In this document: positions 42,193 through 51,548 of the stretch, piece by piece | How positions within the stretch are numbered: position 1 is the stretch's first letter | Layout: the number at the start of each line of letters is the position of its first letter | Source: an uncultured Prevotellaceae bacterium | GTDB lineage: Bacteria; Bacteroidota; Bacteroidia; Bacteroidales; Muribaculaceae | Assembly (NCBI GenBank): GCA_905207705.1 | Contig: CAJLMA010000009.1 | Span: 8,264 to 72,263 of the forward strand | Direction: 5' to 3' | Length of the DNA: 64,000 bases | The notes under the pieces: generated by a model | Database searches by the model: none | Seen by the model: only the letters and a program-made list of their open reading frames with translations | Told to the model about the DNA's origin: nothing | Program-made: the position numbers and the translations under genes

Positions 42193-43977
42193 ATGTCGAT
42201 TGATAATATTATAGCGCAAAGCGTGGTTGATGCCGTAAAATCATTATACGGCATGGAAACTGAGGCCGATAAGATAACACTTCAGACTACAAAGAAGGAG
42301 TTTGAAGGGAATCTTACCGTAGTTGTTTTCCCATTTTTGAAGTCTTCGAAAAAATCTCCCGAAGCTACGGCGCAAGAGATAGGTGAATACCTTGTGAAGA
42401 ACTGCGAGGCAGTCAAATCTTTCAATGTAATCAAGGGCTTTTTGAACATAGTCATTGAACCTGAGTTTTGGTGCAAGACATTGAACCACATTGCCGAGAC
42501 TCCTGATTTCGGTTTCAAGAAAGCGACTCCCGATAGTGAACTTGTAATGATAGAATATTCATCGCCAAATACCAACAAACCTTTGCATTTGGGACATGTG
42601 CGTAATAATCTTCTTGGATATTCATTGTCGCTCATAATGAAAGCCAACGGTTATAACGTGGTTAAAACCAATATAGTCAACGATCGTGGTATCCACATTT
42701 GCAAGTCAATGTTGGCGTGGGAGAAATGGGGCAATGGCATAACTCCGGAAAAAGCCGGCAAGAAAGGTGACCATTTGATAGGTGATTTTTATGTGATGTT
42801 TGACAAGCATTACAAGGATGAAGTGAAGCAACTCGTGTCTCAAGGCATGGATGAAGAGGAAGCCAAGAACAAAGCTCCACTCATGCTGGAAGCGCGTGAA
42901 ATGTTGAAAAAATGGGAAGCCGGTGACGAGACGGTGCGCAGTGTGTGGCGAATGATGAACCAATGGGTTTATGATGGCTTTGACATTACCTATAAACGCC
43001 TCGGTGTGGATTTCGACAAGATATACTATGAGAGCGAAACCTATCTTGAAGGCAAGGCAAAGGTGCTTGAAGGCCTTGAAAATGGAATAATGTATAAGAG
43101 AGAGGATGGCTCGGTGTGGGCTGACCTTACTGCTGACGGGCTTGACCATAAACTGCTTCTGCGTAGCGATGGTACATCGGTGTACATGACTCAGGATATA
43201 GGTACTGCCAAGTTGCGCTATCAGGATTATCCTATCGACAAGATGATATATGTTGTGGGCAATGAGCAAAACTATCATTTCCAAGTGCTTTCGTTGCTAC
43301 TCGACAAACTCGGCTTCAAGTGGGGCAAGGACTTGGTGCACTTCTCTTATGGCATGGTGGAATTGCCCGAAGGGAAAATGAAATCGAGAGAAGGAACTGT
43401 TGTCGATGCCGACGATCTCATGGACGAAATGGTAAATACAGCCAAGGAAACGAGCGCAGAACTTGGCAAACTTGAAGACTGCTCGCCTGAAGATGCCGAC
43501 GAGATTGCGCGCATAATTGGTCTTGGCGCGTTGAAATATTTCATTCTGAAAGTCGATCCTCGCAAGAACATGACGTTCAATCCGAAAGAATCGATAGACT
43601 TCAACGGCAACACCGGCCCGTTCATTCAATACACTTATGCGCGCATACGTTCGTTGCTGCGAAAAGTTGCTGCCGCAGGTATTGAATATGCTGATGCTGT
43701 TGCCGAGCCTAACGACAAGGAGATTGCAATAATACAGAAGCTTGCCGATTTCCCTGCAATCGTGGAGGAAGCCGGAAAGACTTACAGCCCGGCGTTGATT
43801 GCCAATTATGTATATGATTTGGTCAAGGAATATAATCAATTCTATCATGATTATCCTATCTTGCGTGAGGCCGATGAGGCAAAGCGCAAATTCCGCATCA
43901 AGTTGTCGGAAGTCGCAGGCGACATTATCCGCAAGGCGACAGGATTGCTTGGCATGGAAGTGCCTGAACGCATGTAG
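42193..43977 (+). CDS. argS: Arginyl-tRNA synthetase
   Basis: Charges tRNA-Arg. I chose ATG 42193, two codons after a TTG. The 594-residue class I enzyme has the N-terminal Add1 domain (~1-110), the HIGH motif as HLGHVRNN (~133-140) after SSPNTNKP, a KMSK-equivalent GKMKSREGTVVDADDL (~396-411; the degenerate motif is normal in many ArgRS), and the C-terminal anticodon-binding helices. It has two tandem promoters, the first inside repeat copy D. Confidence 0.97.
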   Translation: MSIDNIIAQSVVDAVKSLYGMETEADKITLQTTKKEFEGNLTVVVFPFLKSSKKSPEATAQEIGEYLVKNCEAVKSFNVIKGFLNIVIEPEFWCKTLNHIAETPDFGFKKATPDSELVMIEYSSPNTNKPLHLGHVRNNLLGYSLSLIMKANGYNVVKTNIVNDRGIHICKSMLAWEKWGNGITPEKAGKKGDHLIGDFYVMFDKHYKDEVKQLVSQGMDEEEAKNKAPLMLEAREMLKKWEAGDETVRSVWRMMNQWVYDGFDITYKRLGVDFDKIYYESETYLEGKAKVLEGLENGIMYKREDGSVWADLTADGLDHKLLLRSDGTSVYMTQDIGTAKLRYQDYPIDKMIYVVGNEQNYHFQVLSLLLDKLGFKWGKDLVHFSYGMVELPEGKMKSREGTVVDADDLMDEMVNTAKETSAELGKLEDCSPEDADEIARIIGLGALKYFILKVDPRKNMTFNPKESIDFNGNTGPFIQYTYARIRSLLRKVAAAGIEYADAVAEPNDKEIAIIQKLADFPAIVEEAGKTYSPALIANYVYDLVKEYNQFYHDYPILREADEAKRKFRIKLSEVAGDIIRKATGLLGMEVPERM

Positions 43978-44031
43978 CAAGACGCGTGGTTGGTGAAAAT
44001 GTAGAAATGCTATACAAATTTTATTTATATT

Positions 44032-44724
44032 ATGTTTAACTTACAAACAAATCAAACAGAAGTTCTTGATTCATACGTTTCAAAGGTGATGAAACGCGTG
44101 TATCTCAAGATGTTTTTTGCGATGATTGTGACGGCGGTGACATCGTATGTGTGTTTTAATGTGCCGTCAGTTCGCTATGCCATCGCATCCAATTCGGCCA
44201 TTTATTGGGGATTGTTGATTGCTGAACTGGTACTTGTGTTCGTGCTTTCGGGAGCTCTTCACAAGTTGAGTTCATTTACTGCTTCAATGATATTCTATGT
44301 GTATTCGATATTGAACGGAGTCGTGTTGTCGGTAATACTTGCCTTGTACACTGAAAGTTCGATATTTTCTACATTCGTCATTACTGCAGGAGTGTTTGGA
44401 ACAATGACTATTTACGGTTACGTTACCAAGAGCGATTTGACTCGCATTGGTTCATTCCTGTTCATGGCATTGATAGGATTGATAATTTGCACGGTAATTA
44501 ACATCTTCTTGCATAGCAGTGCTTTGGAATGGATTATCAGTTTTGCCGGTGTGGCTATCTTCATAGGCCTTACGGCATGGGATACTCAGAAGATCAAGCG
44601 CATGGCTGCGATGGTTGATGAAACACAGGCTGGTAAGTTGGCTACTATCGGTGCGTTGTCGCTATATCTTGATTTTGTGAACTTGTTCTTATACTTGTTG
44701 CGCTTCTTTGGAAACCGCAATTAA
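44032..44724 (+). CDS. Bax inhibitor-1 (BI-1/YccA) family membrane protein
   Basis: A 230-residue protein with seven hydrophobic segments. It has MKRVYLKMFFAMIVTAVTSY at the first helix, the GVFGTMTIYGYVTKSDLTRIG loop (~125-145), and the terminal pattern LSLYLDFVNLFLYLLRFFG, which defines the family and carries the aspartates of the pH-sensing pair with TAWDTQKIK. E. coli YccA modulates FtsH; calcium or proton leak has been shown for BsYetJ. It ends in a strong terminator. Confidence 0.92.
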   Translation: MFNLQTNQTEVLDSYVSKVMKRVYLKMFFAMIVTAVTSYVCFNVPSVRYAIASNSAIYWGLLIAELVLVFVLSGALHKLSSFTASMIFYVYSILNGVVLSVILALYTESSIFSTFVITAGVFGTMTIYGYVTKSDLTRIGSFLFMALIGLIICTVINIFLHSSALEWIISFAGVAIFIGLTAWDTQKIKRMAAMVDETQAGKLATIGALSLYLDFVNLFLYLLRFFGNRN

Positions 44725-44759
44725 CGAATAGCATAACGACAATAATAATAGTATAGGTA

Positions 44760-44815
44760 AACAATATGGTTGCCCCACTTCATGCAAATGCGGAGTGCGG
44801 CGACCATGTTGTTTT
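44760..44815 (+). terminator. Terminator after the BI-1 gene
   Basis: Long stem: AACAATATGGTTGCC pairs with GGCGACCATGTTGTT, with inner CACT/AGTG, followed by TTTT. Confidence 0.8.
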
Positions 44816-44838
44816 ATGACGGTTGGCAGGAATATGGT

Positions 44839-44870
44839 TTTGTCAAATTGGATTATAATTGCTAATTTTG
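44839..44870 (+). promoter_or_regulatory. Promoter of rex
   Basis: TTTG 44839-44842 and TAATTTTG 44863-44870 with 20-bp spacing. No clear Rex palindrome is seen around it. Confidence 0.65.
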
Positions 44871-44895
44871 AGATTGATATAGAATCGTTGCATTG

Positions 44896-45555
44896 ATGGA
44901 GGAGATGAAAAGCGAGACCAAAGTTATTTTGCCGGAACCTACGTTGAGACGTCTTCCGTGGTACCTGGCTTATGTCAACCTGTTGCATTCGCAAAAAGTG
45001 GAATATGTATCGTCGACACAGATAGCCAAAGACATAAATGTGGATGCTTCGCAAATAGCCAAGGATTTGTCGTTTCTTAACATTAAAGGTAAAACGCGCA
45101 TCGGCTATGAAGTGGAAACGCTTGTTAACGAGCTTTCGGATTTCCTTGGGTTCAGAGTAGGGCACAAGGCATTCATGATAGGAGTTGGAAGTCTCGGCTC
45201 GGCTTTGATTCAAGATCAAGGCTTGTCGCAATACGGGTTGAACATAGTGGCGGGGTTCGACATTAATCCTAAAGTCGTAGGCAAGACGATATGCGGAGTG
45301 CCAATCTTCGGCATGGACGAATTGGGGCAGAAGCAGAAAGAATATGATACGGAAATAGGCATTCTTGCCGTCCCGGTGGAACATGCGCAAGATGCCACCG
45401 ACACGATGATAGCATGTGGGTTGCAAGCTATTTGGAATTTCACACCTTTCCGCATAAAAGCAAGCAGCGACATAGTGATACAAAATACGTCAATATATGC
45501 GCATCTTGCGGTGATGTACAACCGTCTTGATGAAAATAAACGTTTGAGAAAATGA
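44896..45555 (+). CDS. rex: Redox-sensing transcriptional repressor Rex
   Basis: Senses the NADH/NAD+ ratio and represses fermentation and respiration genes. The 219-residue protein (ATG 44896) has an N-terminal winged helix (PTLRRLPWYLAYVNLL, SSTQIAKDINVDASQIAKDLSFL) and a Rossmann domain with GVGSLGSAL (~95-103) and AVPVEHAQ, ending in the domain-swapped helix with the IVIQNTSIYAHLAVMYNRL block. Its stop overlaps the next ATG (ATGA at 45552-45555), so the FAH-like protein is translationally coupled. Confidence 0.96.
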   Translation: MEEMKSETKVILPEPTLRRLPWYLAYVNLLHSQKVEYVSSTQIAKDINVDASQIAKDLSFLNIKGKTRIGYEVETLVNELSDFLGFRVGHKAFMIGVGSLGSALIQDQGLSQYGLNIVAGFDINPKVVGKTICGVPIFGMDELGQKQKEYDTEIGILAVPVEHAQDATDTMIACGLQAIWNFTPFRIKASSDIVIQNTSIYAHLAVMYNRLDENKRLRK

Positions 45556-46139
45556 AAGTAATAGGAATATCAGGAAATTACGGCAACTATGAAGGAAATC
45601 TGAAGCCAACGGTGCATCTTATGAGCGATTCATCACTGTTGAAAGACGGGAAACCTTTTTTCATCCCGGATTTTGCCGAGTCTTTTGAGTTTTCTCCATC
45701 TTTGGTGCTGCATGTGAACAGGCTTGGCAAGAATATCTCGCGCAAGTTTGCTTACAGATATTATGACGAGGTTACGGTTGGCCTTGCCGTCAAGGCCAAA
45801 GGAATGAAAGATAAATTTGACGGGGATGATGCCGGTGCATTGGCAATGGCATTTGACGGAGCTGCCATTTTGGGCAGTTTTGTTAAAAAAGAATCTCTTC
45901 AAGATGGAGCCGGAGAGTTTTCGGTGGCGATAGACGGCAGCACTTGTTTTGCCGGTAATGTCGATATGTTGCAGATGGATTTTGATGAAATAATAGAATA
46001 TGTGAGCAAATATTTCACATTGAAGATAGGTGATTACATATATGTATGCACTCCTGATGAACAAACGAGGTTGACCATGAACACCGTGATTACTGCCAAG
46101 TGCGGCAATGAAGAGGTGCTACGTTTCAAAGTAAAATGA
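45552..46139 (+). CDS. FAH-fold protein, metal ligands apparently lost
   Basis: A 195-residue protein of the fumarylacetoacetate-hydrolase fold, recognisable by SSLLKDGKPFFIPDF, LGKNISRKFAYRYYDEVTVGL and the second half with FDEIIEYVSKYFTLKIGDYIYVCTPD. In active FAHD1-like enzymes the first strand has an E-x-E pair (as in YETELVV) and a later D in the TARD block. Here those positions read FSPSLVL and KAKG, so all three acidic metal ligands seem absent. It may be a pseudoenzyme. It is coupled to rex and followed by porU after 19 bp. The alignment is from memory. Confidence 0.65.
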   Translation: MKVIGISGNYGNYEGNLKPTVHLMSDSSLLKDGKPFFIPDFAESFEFSPSLVLHVNRLGKNISRKFAYRYYDEVTVGLAVKAKGMKDKFDGDDAGALAMAFDGAAILGSFVKKESLQDGAGEFSVAIDGSTCFAGNVDMLQMDFDEIIEYVSKYFTLKIGDYIYVCTPDEQTRLTMNTVITAKCGNEEVLRFKVK

Positions 46140-46158
46140 GATTATCGAGTATGGCGAA

Positions 46159-49100
46159 ATGAAAAACACAATCTTGAGCATTCAAGAATTGCTGAGGACG
46201 GTGGTTATAGCGTGCATGCTGACATTGCCGTGGAGTGCAATATGGCCTTTTCCCGTCTCGCATTTTAAGAAACAGTCTAATCTTGCTTCCGGCAGATGGG
46301 TAAAAATAGCCGTGAAAGACAACGGAATTTATGAACTCACCCGGGAAGAATTGGAATTGATGGGATTTGACGATCCTTCTGCCATCAAAGTGTTTGGTGC
46401 CGGAGGCCATGCTTTGCCCGAGTCGATAACGCTTGTCGGCAAAGATGACGTGGAGCAAGTACCAACTTTGTTGACTGATGACGGGAAAGTGTGTTTTTAC
46501 GCAAATGGCATTTACGATGTAGAGATAATTGATTATTATGAGAGTCCTTACTTCTCTGTGTCGCAAAATCCATACACATCGCATGGTTATTATTTTGTTA
46601 CTGACGACGAACGATTTGCAAGACTTGAACCAGAAAAACGCCAATATGTAGAGTCGGTTGGAGGTAATGGGATAACCGAGAGCTATGCTTTTTGCTATCA
46701 TGAGCAAGAACTGGTGTCTCCAAGTCGGACAGGCAAGAATTTCCTTGGTGAAGATATCACATCAAGTAAGAAGTATTCTTGCGTACTTAATATGGAGAAT
46801 ATAGTGGCAGGGTCGGAAATAAATTTGCAAGTGGGAGTAGGTGCCGATGTGTCGGAACGTGCTGTCGTAACGGCCGAGATAGATGGAAAGAAGGTCGATT
46901 TTATTTCGGGGACTTCGGTCATCGATGTCCCTGCCGACGAATATGTTTTTTATGATGAATGCCAAGCACGCGGCACGGCAGGACCTAAAGATTGGAGTGA
47001 TGCCTCATCTCTGGAAATTGCATTGGAATGCGACGGAGTAGTGAATGAAGCGTTCTTGGATTATTACTTGGCAACTTACAGGCAGCATAACATGATGCCT
47101 GACGGAGAATCTCAGTCAAGACTTGATTTTGAAGATCTTGCGGCATCGGCCGAGATATCGGTTGGCAACGCTTCGGCCAATATGAAAGTGTGGCAGATAG
47201 ATGACACGCAACATCCGGTGGAATGCGACTTCTTTTATGATGGAGATGCGAAGTTGTTGAGATTTTCGCATGGGAGAAGAACTTCGTGGTCAACTTATGT
47301 CGTATTCAATCCCGAGCAGGAATTGAATAAGATAAGCAGATTTGAGCTTATGCCTAATCAAAACCTGCATGCACTGGAGACTCCCGATTATGTGGTAATA
47401 ACTACATCCGGGCTTGAAAGGCAAGCTCAACGAATTGCCGACATGCACAAGGAAAAAGAGGGTATGGATGTGATGGTGGTCGATCAGCAGCTTGTATTCA
47501 ATGAGTTTTCTTCGGGAGCACCCGACCCAACGGCAATAAGGATGTTTCTTAAGATGCTGTATGACAGGAATCCGGATCAATTGAAATATCTGCTTTTGTT
47601 CGGGGATGGCTCTTATGATAATCGAAAAGTAGGATCTGAAGAGAATCTGCTTGTCACATTCCAAAGCACAATCAGCAATGATGAAAAGAAGTCATACACG
47701 ACCGATGATTATTTTACTTTCTTGTCGGATGATTCACAAACCGGATTCCATACATTGCCGATGTACTTAAGCGTAGGACGTATGCCTGTAAGGACAGAGG
47801 TCGAAGCTCGTAACGCAGTTGACAAACTGTTGAAATATTTGGAATCGCCGGCTTGGGGCTATTGGCGAAATAATGCTTTGATAATAGCCGACTCGGAGGA
47901 TGACGGTGTACACGAGTATCATGCCGAAGGCGTGGCCGAGTTGCTTGAGGTTGAATGCTTGCCGCAATTTGCGGTGACAAAGATATACAGCGAGGCATAT
48001 CCGCTGTCAAACGGCAAGGCTGTCGCTGCGCGTGTAAAGCTTGCCGAAACGCTCAAGTCCGGGCAATTGTTTATGACATTCATAGGTCACGGTTCCCCTA
48101 ATGTGCTTACACGAGCAGATTTGTGGCGCAAGACAGATGTGAAAAGCAATGTTTTGCGATTCTTGCCTTTCGGGACGTTTGCAACATGTGATGTGGCTCG
48201 TTTTGATAGTGACGAGCATGGTATTGTTGAAGAAATGTTTCATTGTCCCGATGGTGGAATCATTGCAGGTATAGGCTCGGGCAGGACGGTTTATTCGGAT
48301 GAGAATGACAGTTTGAATGTGCATGTAATCAAGAATTTGTTTACTCTTGATGCAGAAGGAAACACACGGTCGATAGGCGAGGCATTGATGGAAGCAAAGA
48401 ATTCGTTGACCAAGAATGCCTCGGTCAACAAACTGAATTTTGTTTTGTTTGGAGATCCGGCAATGAAATTGCTTTATCCTAAGCGAGACATCCACATAAG
48501 CAGAATTAATGGCATTGATGTAGAAAGCGCCCCTGCTGAAGTGTATCCACAATCCATTATGGAAGTGGAAGGAGAAGTGCTTGACAAGAATGGTGTTGTG
48601 AATGTGTCTTTTTCGGGAACAGTCGCGGTTGCGTTATATGATAAAGAGGTTCATTATGCTACGTTGCAAGCTCCGGCTTCAGGAATGAGCAACCGGGACG
48701 CTTTTTTATCACGCGATGTGTTGTCTTCAGGAAGCGGATATGTTAAGGACGGGAAATTTTCGGTTAAGATTGCCGTACCGGCCAATTGTCTTGCTACTGA
48801 TGAGTATGGGGAAGTGAAAGTGTGTGCTTGGAATGAACAGACGGGTGAGATTTATGATGGTTCCACAAGGAGTGTCTTGATAAGGCCATTTGATAAACCG
48901 GTTGCAGTGAGCGATGATGTTCCTCCTGCAATAAATGCCATGTATATCAATGACGAGTCGTTTTGTGACGGGGATATTACCGGTAGTGACGTGGTGTTGC
49001 ACGCAGAGTTGTACGACAACACAGGTTTGAATCTTCAATCAGTGTCAGCAGTCGGGACTATTAACTTGCAGCTTGATGGAGGAGCAGTTTCTTATCCTGA

Positions 49101-49545
49101 AATTCGAAATTATTATGTCCCTTATGTTGCAGAGTCGGGTGGTCATGTTGAATTTCCTGTCGACAACCTCACTGAAGGGCTGCATGAATTCACTCTTTCG
49201 GTGGCTGATGTTGCCGGCAATGTGAGTGAAAGGAATTTGTCATTTTTTGTAGTGCATGAAAAAGCGCATGTTGCATTTGGAGTAGAGGATGAGGTAGTCC
49301 GTGATGAAGCGACGTTTGTAATTAAAAAGTCAGAAACATATGTGTCACCCGTAGTCGACCTCATCGTGTGGGGCAGTAACGGAAGAGTGGTGTTTAATGC
49401 CAAGATTGACAGTTTCCCTTATACATGGGACCTGACTGGCAATGACGGTAATCAACTTTCTCCGGGAGTGTATCAATTTAGCGGAGTGGCCATAGAAGGG
49501 ACGGGGACTATAGTTTCTGCTCCCGGGCGTATAATTGTACTATAA
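46159..49545 (+). CDS. porU: Type IX secretion system sortase PorU
   Basis: A surface cysteine protease that removes the C-terminal secretion signal of T9SS cargo and attaches it to anionic LPS. The 1128-residue protein has a hydrophobic N-terminal stretch, beta-rich N-domain, then a C25 gingipain-like catalytic domain: LLLFGDGSYDNRKVG (~477), the histidine in FMTFIGHGSPN (~643) and the cysteine in FATCDVARFDS (~677), with GGIIAGIGSGRTVYSDEND. Ig-like and C-terminal beta domains follow (ending SPGVYQFSGVAIEG). Upstream neighbours are rex and the FAH-like gene; porV follows. Confidence 0.94.
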   Translation: MKNTILSIQELLRTVVIACMLTLPWSAIWPFPVSHFKKQSNLASGRWVKIAVKDNGIYELTREELELMGFDDPSAIKVFGAGGHALPESITLVGKDDVEQVPTLLTDDGKVCFYANGIYDVEIIDYYESPYFSVSQNPYTSHGYYFVTDDERFARLEPEKRQYVESVGGNGITESYAFCYHEQELVSPSRTGKNFLGEDITSSKKYSCVLNMENIVAGSEINLQVGVGADVSERAVVTAEIDGKKVDFISGTSVIDVPADEYVFYDECQARGTAGPKDWSDASSLEIALECDGVVNEAFLDYYLATYRQHNMMPDGESQSRLDFEDLAASAEISVGNASANMKVWQIDDTQHPVECDFFYDGDAKLLRFSHGRRTSWSTYVVFNPEQELNKISRFELMPNQNLHALETPDYVVITTSGLERQAQRIADMHKEKEGMDVMVVDQQLVFNEFSSGAPDPTAIRMFLKMLYDRNPDQLKYLLLFGDGSYDNRKVGSEENLLVTFQSTISNDEKKSYTTDDYFTFLSDDSQTGFHTLPMYLSVGRMPVRTEVEARNAVDKLLKYLESPAWGYWRNNALIIADSEDDGVHEYHAEGVAELLEVECLPQFAVTKIYSEAYPLSNGKAVAARVKLAETLKSGQLFMTFIGHGSPNVLTRADLWRKTDVKSNVLRFLPFGTFATCDVARFDSDEHGIVEEMFHCPDGGIIAGIGSGRTVYSDENDSLNVHVIKNLFTLDAEGNTRSIGEALMEAKNSLTKNASVNKLNFVLFGDPAMKLLYPKRDIHISRINGIDVESAPAEVYPQSIMEVEGEVLDKNGVVNVSFSGTVAVALYDKEVHYATLQAPASGMSNRDAFLSRDVLSSGSGYVKDGKFSVKIAVPANCLATDEYGEVKVCAWNEQTGEIYDGSTRSVLIRPFDKPVAVSDDVPPAINAMYINDESFCDGDITGSDVVLHAELYDNTGLNLQSVSAVGTINLQLDGGAVSYPEIRNYYVPYVAESGGHVEFPVDNLTEGLHEFTLSVADVAGNVSERNLSFFVVHEKAHVAFGVEDEVVRDEATFVIKKSETYVSPVVDLIVWGSNGRVVFNAKIDSFPYTWDLTGNDGNQLSPGVYQFSGVAIEGTGTIVSAPGRIIVL

Positions 49546-49661
49546 AATTTTGAACTGTTTTGAGTCCTCGTTGGACATCACATAGCTTTTTTACTGTCCA
49601 AGCACAATAAAAGGGAGCATTTGCAGTTTTATAAGTTAGTTACAAACTTAATAACCATTTG

Positions 49662-50849
49662 ATGAAGAGTTTTTCAAGAAATTTGATTATAGCAGTTGCC
49701 TTTCTATTGATTGGCAGTAATATAGGATGGTCTCAGAAAACAGAATTCAATCCGATCACGACAGGTGTTACATCATTGAACATCGCTCCCGATGCGCGAG
49801 GAGCTTCCATGGGTGACATAGGTGCAGCTACCGATCCTGACGTCAATTCCCAATACTGGAATGCTTCAAAATATGCTTTCGCATACAGTTCGGCAGGCGT
49901 ATCATTGTCTTATACTCCTTGGCTGCGCAAGTTGGTCAACGACATCGCATTGCTTAACTTGGCAGGATATTGGAAATTTGGTAGCGAGGACAATCAGGCC
50001 ATTAGTGCCTCGTTGAGATATTTTACTCTCGGCGAGATTGCCACTACCGATAACGAAGGCAATGCTTTGTCGTCGGTCAATCCATATGAAATGTCATTCG
50101 ATGTCGGCTATTCGCGCAAGTTGAGCGATAAATTCTCAATGGGTGTTGTATTGCGATACATTTATTCCAATTTGGGCTACAATGATGCTGCATCTGGTGA
50201 GATGATGAGCGGAGCTTCGGCATTTGCAGCCGACATATCGGGATATTATACGACTTATCCCATAATAGGCAGGAACGAATGCCAATGGTCCGTGGGTTTC
50301 AATATATCTAACATAGGTTCGAAAGTGTCGTATGACGGAGGCAACAGTCCTGCGTTTCTTCCGACAAATTTGAAGTTAGGTACGACGTTTGTGTTCCCGT
50401 TGGCCGATTATCATAACCTTGCCTTGTCAGTCGATTTAAACAAGTTGCTTGTTCCGGCGAAGCCAAGACGGGATGACTATGAAGACAACACGGCTTATGA
50501 AGAGGCTTTGCAAGATTGGAGCGATATGTCGCCTATATCAGGTATATTCAACTCGTTCAGCGATGCTCCGGGCGGTTTCGGAGAGGAAATGAAAGAAATA
50601 AATTTTTCCATAGGAGCCGAATATAATTATAACCAGCAGTTTTTCTTGCGTGGCGGATATTATTATGAAAACGCCATGAAGGGAAACCGTAAATATTTCG
50701 GTCTTGGTGCCGGTTTTGCATTGAACGTGATAAGGCTCGATGCGGCCTACATGATTGCCACGGCGCAGAGCAGTCCGCTTGACCAGACGTTGCGATTTAC
50801 ATTGTCGTTTGACATGGATGGAATCAAAGATTTGTTGGGACGTCGTTAA
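49662..50849 (+). CDS. porV: T9SS outer-membrane protein PorV (LptO)
   Basis: The shuttle that carries cargo from the SprA translocon to PorU. I chose ATG 49662 over the TTG one codon earlier. The 395-residue protein has a signal peptide (LIIAVAFLLIGSNIGWSQ), the block TSLNIAPDARGASMGDIGAATDPDV, and a FadL-type 14-strand barrel with alternating aromatic strands, ending LRFTLSFDMDG. The order porU-porV-ispF is also known from Porphyromonas. Confidence 0.94.
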   Translation: MKSFSRNLIIAVAFLLIGSNIGWSQKTEFNPITTGVTSLNIAPDARGASMGDIGAATDPDVNSQYWNASKYAFAYSSAGVSLSYTPWLRKLVNDIALLNLAGYWKFGSEDNQAISASLRYFTLGEIATTDNEGNALSSVNPYEMSFDVGYSRKLSDKFSMGVVLRYIYSNLGYNDAASGEMMSGASAFAADISGYYTTYPIIGRNECQWSVGFNISNIGSKVSYDGGNSPAFLPTNLKLGTTFVFPLADYHNLALSVDLNKLLVPAKPRRDDYEDNTAYEEALQDWSDMSPISGIFNSFSDAPGGFGEEMKEINFSIGAEYNYNQQFFLRGGYYYENAMKGNRKYFGLGAGFALNVIRLDAAYMIATAQSSPLDQTLRFTLSFDMDGIKDLLGRR

Positions 50850-50866
50850 TCAAAACTTGAAGAAAA

Positions 50867-51349
50867 ATGGTAAATGTGCGTGTAGGCATGGGATTTGACG
50901 TGCACAAGCTTGTTGAAGGACGCGACTTGTGGCTTGGAGGCGTGCAGATTCCTTACAAATTCGGGCTTCTTGGACATAGCGATGCCGACGTGTTGATTCA
51001 TGCTTTGTGCGATGCGTTGCTCGGTGCCGCTAATTTGCGTGACATAGGGTATCATTTTCCCGATACCAATCCTAAGTACAAAGGCATAGACAGCCGCTTG
51101 CTGCTTGAGGAGGCAATCAAGCTTGTCAGGCAGAAAGGGTATGAATTCGGCAATGCAGATGTGACTGTTTGTGCCGAGCAGCCTAAAATAAATCCGCACA
51201 TACCATCTATGCAAGCCGAATTGGCCAAATGTTTGAATTGCGACATCGATTGCATTTCGATAAAAGCGACAACTACCGAGAAGCTCGGTTATACCGGTCG
51301 CGGAGAAGGAATATCGGCTTATGCGACAGTGCTGATATATAAAGAATAA
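50867..51349 (+). CDS. ispF: 2-C-methyl-D-erythritol 2,4-cyclodiphosphate synthase
   Basis: The fifth step of the non-mevalonate isoprenoid pathway. The 160-residue protein has the zinc site GMGFDVH (D11, H13) and the histidine of GLLGHSDADVLIHAL (~40-54), then DIGYHFPDTNP, and KATTTEKLGYTGRGEGI at the end. Length and motifs are canonical. It follows porV by 17 bp and may share its transcript. Confidence 0.97.
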   Translation: MVNVRVGMGFDVHKLVEGRDLWLGGVQIPYKFGLLGHSDADVLIHALCDALLGAANLRDIGYHFPDTNPKYKGIDSRLLLEEAIKLVRQKGYEFGNADVTVCAEQPKINPHIPSMQAELAKCLNCDIDCISIKATTTEKLGYTGRGEGISAYATVLIYKE

Positions 51350-51432
51350 AGTGCGTATAAGCTGTTGAAAGTAAAACAGCAGCGATGAAACGTTAAAAAC
51401 GAAATAAACTGTCGAATTATTGAAATTGAAAT

Positions 51433-51548
51433 TTTGTAAAGCGATAAAAATATAGTACTTTTGTACGCTCGTTCCGAATAGGCTCGATTAAGTGGTGCCG
51501 GTTGGGCATCCGCCTCACGGACTTAACTGTAAAATTTATAAAATACAG
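51433..51548 (+). promoter_or_regulatory. rplU promoter and structured leader
   Basis: TTTG 51433-51436 and TACTTTTG 51456-51463 are 19 bp apart; start near 51470. The ~80-nt leader can fold into an outer TTAAGT/ACTTAA stem (51489-51494 with 51522-51527) enclosing GGTGCC/GGCATC with loop GGTTG. It is a candidate for autogenous control of the bL21-bL27 operon. Confidence 0.5.

Noticed and set aside
49400..49545. T9SS C-terminal sorting signal at the end of PorU
   Set aside because: The end resembles the terminal beta domain usual in PorU, which is not cleaved; the conserved cargo pattern with a final K-rich strand is missing.
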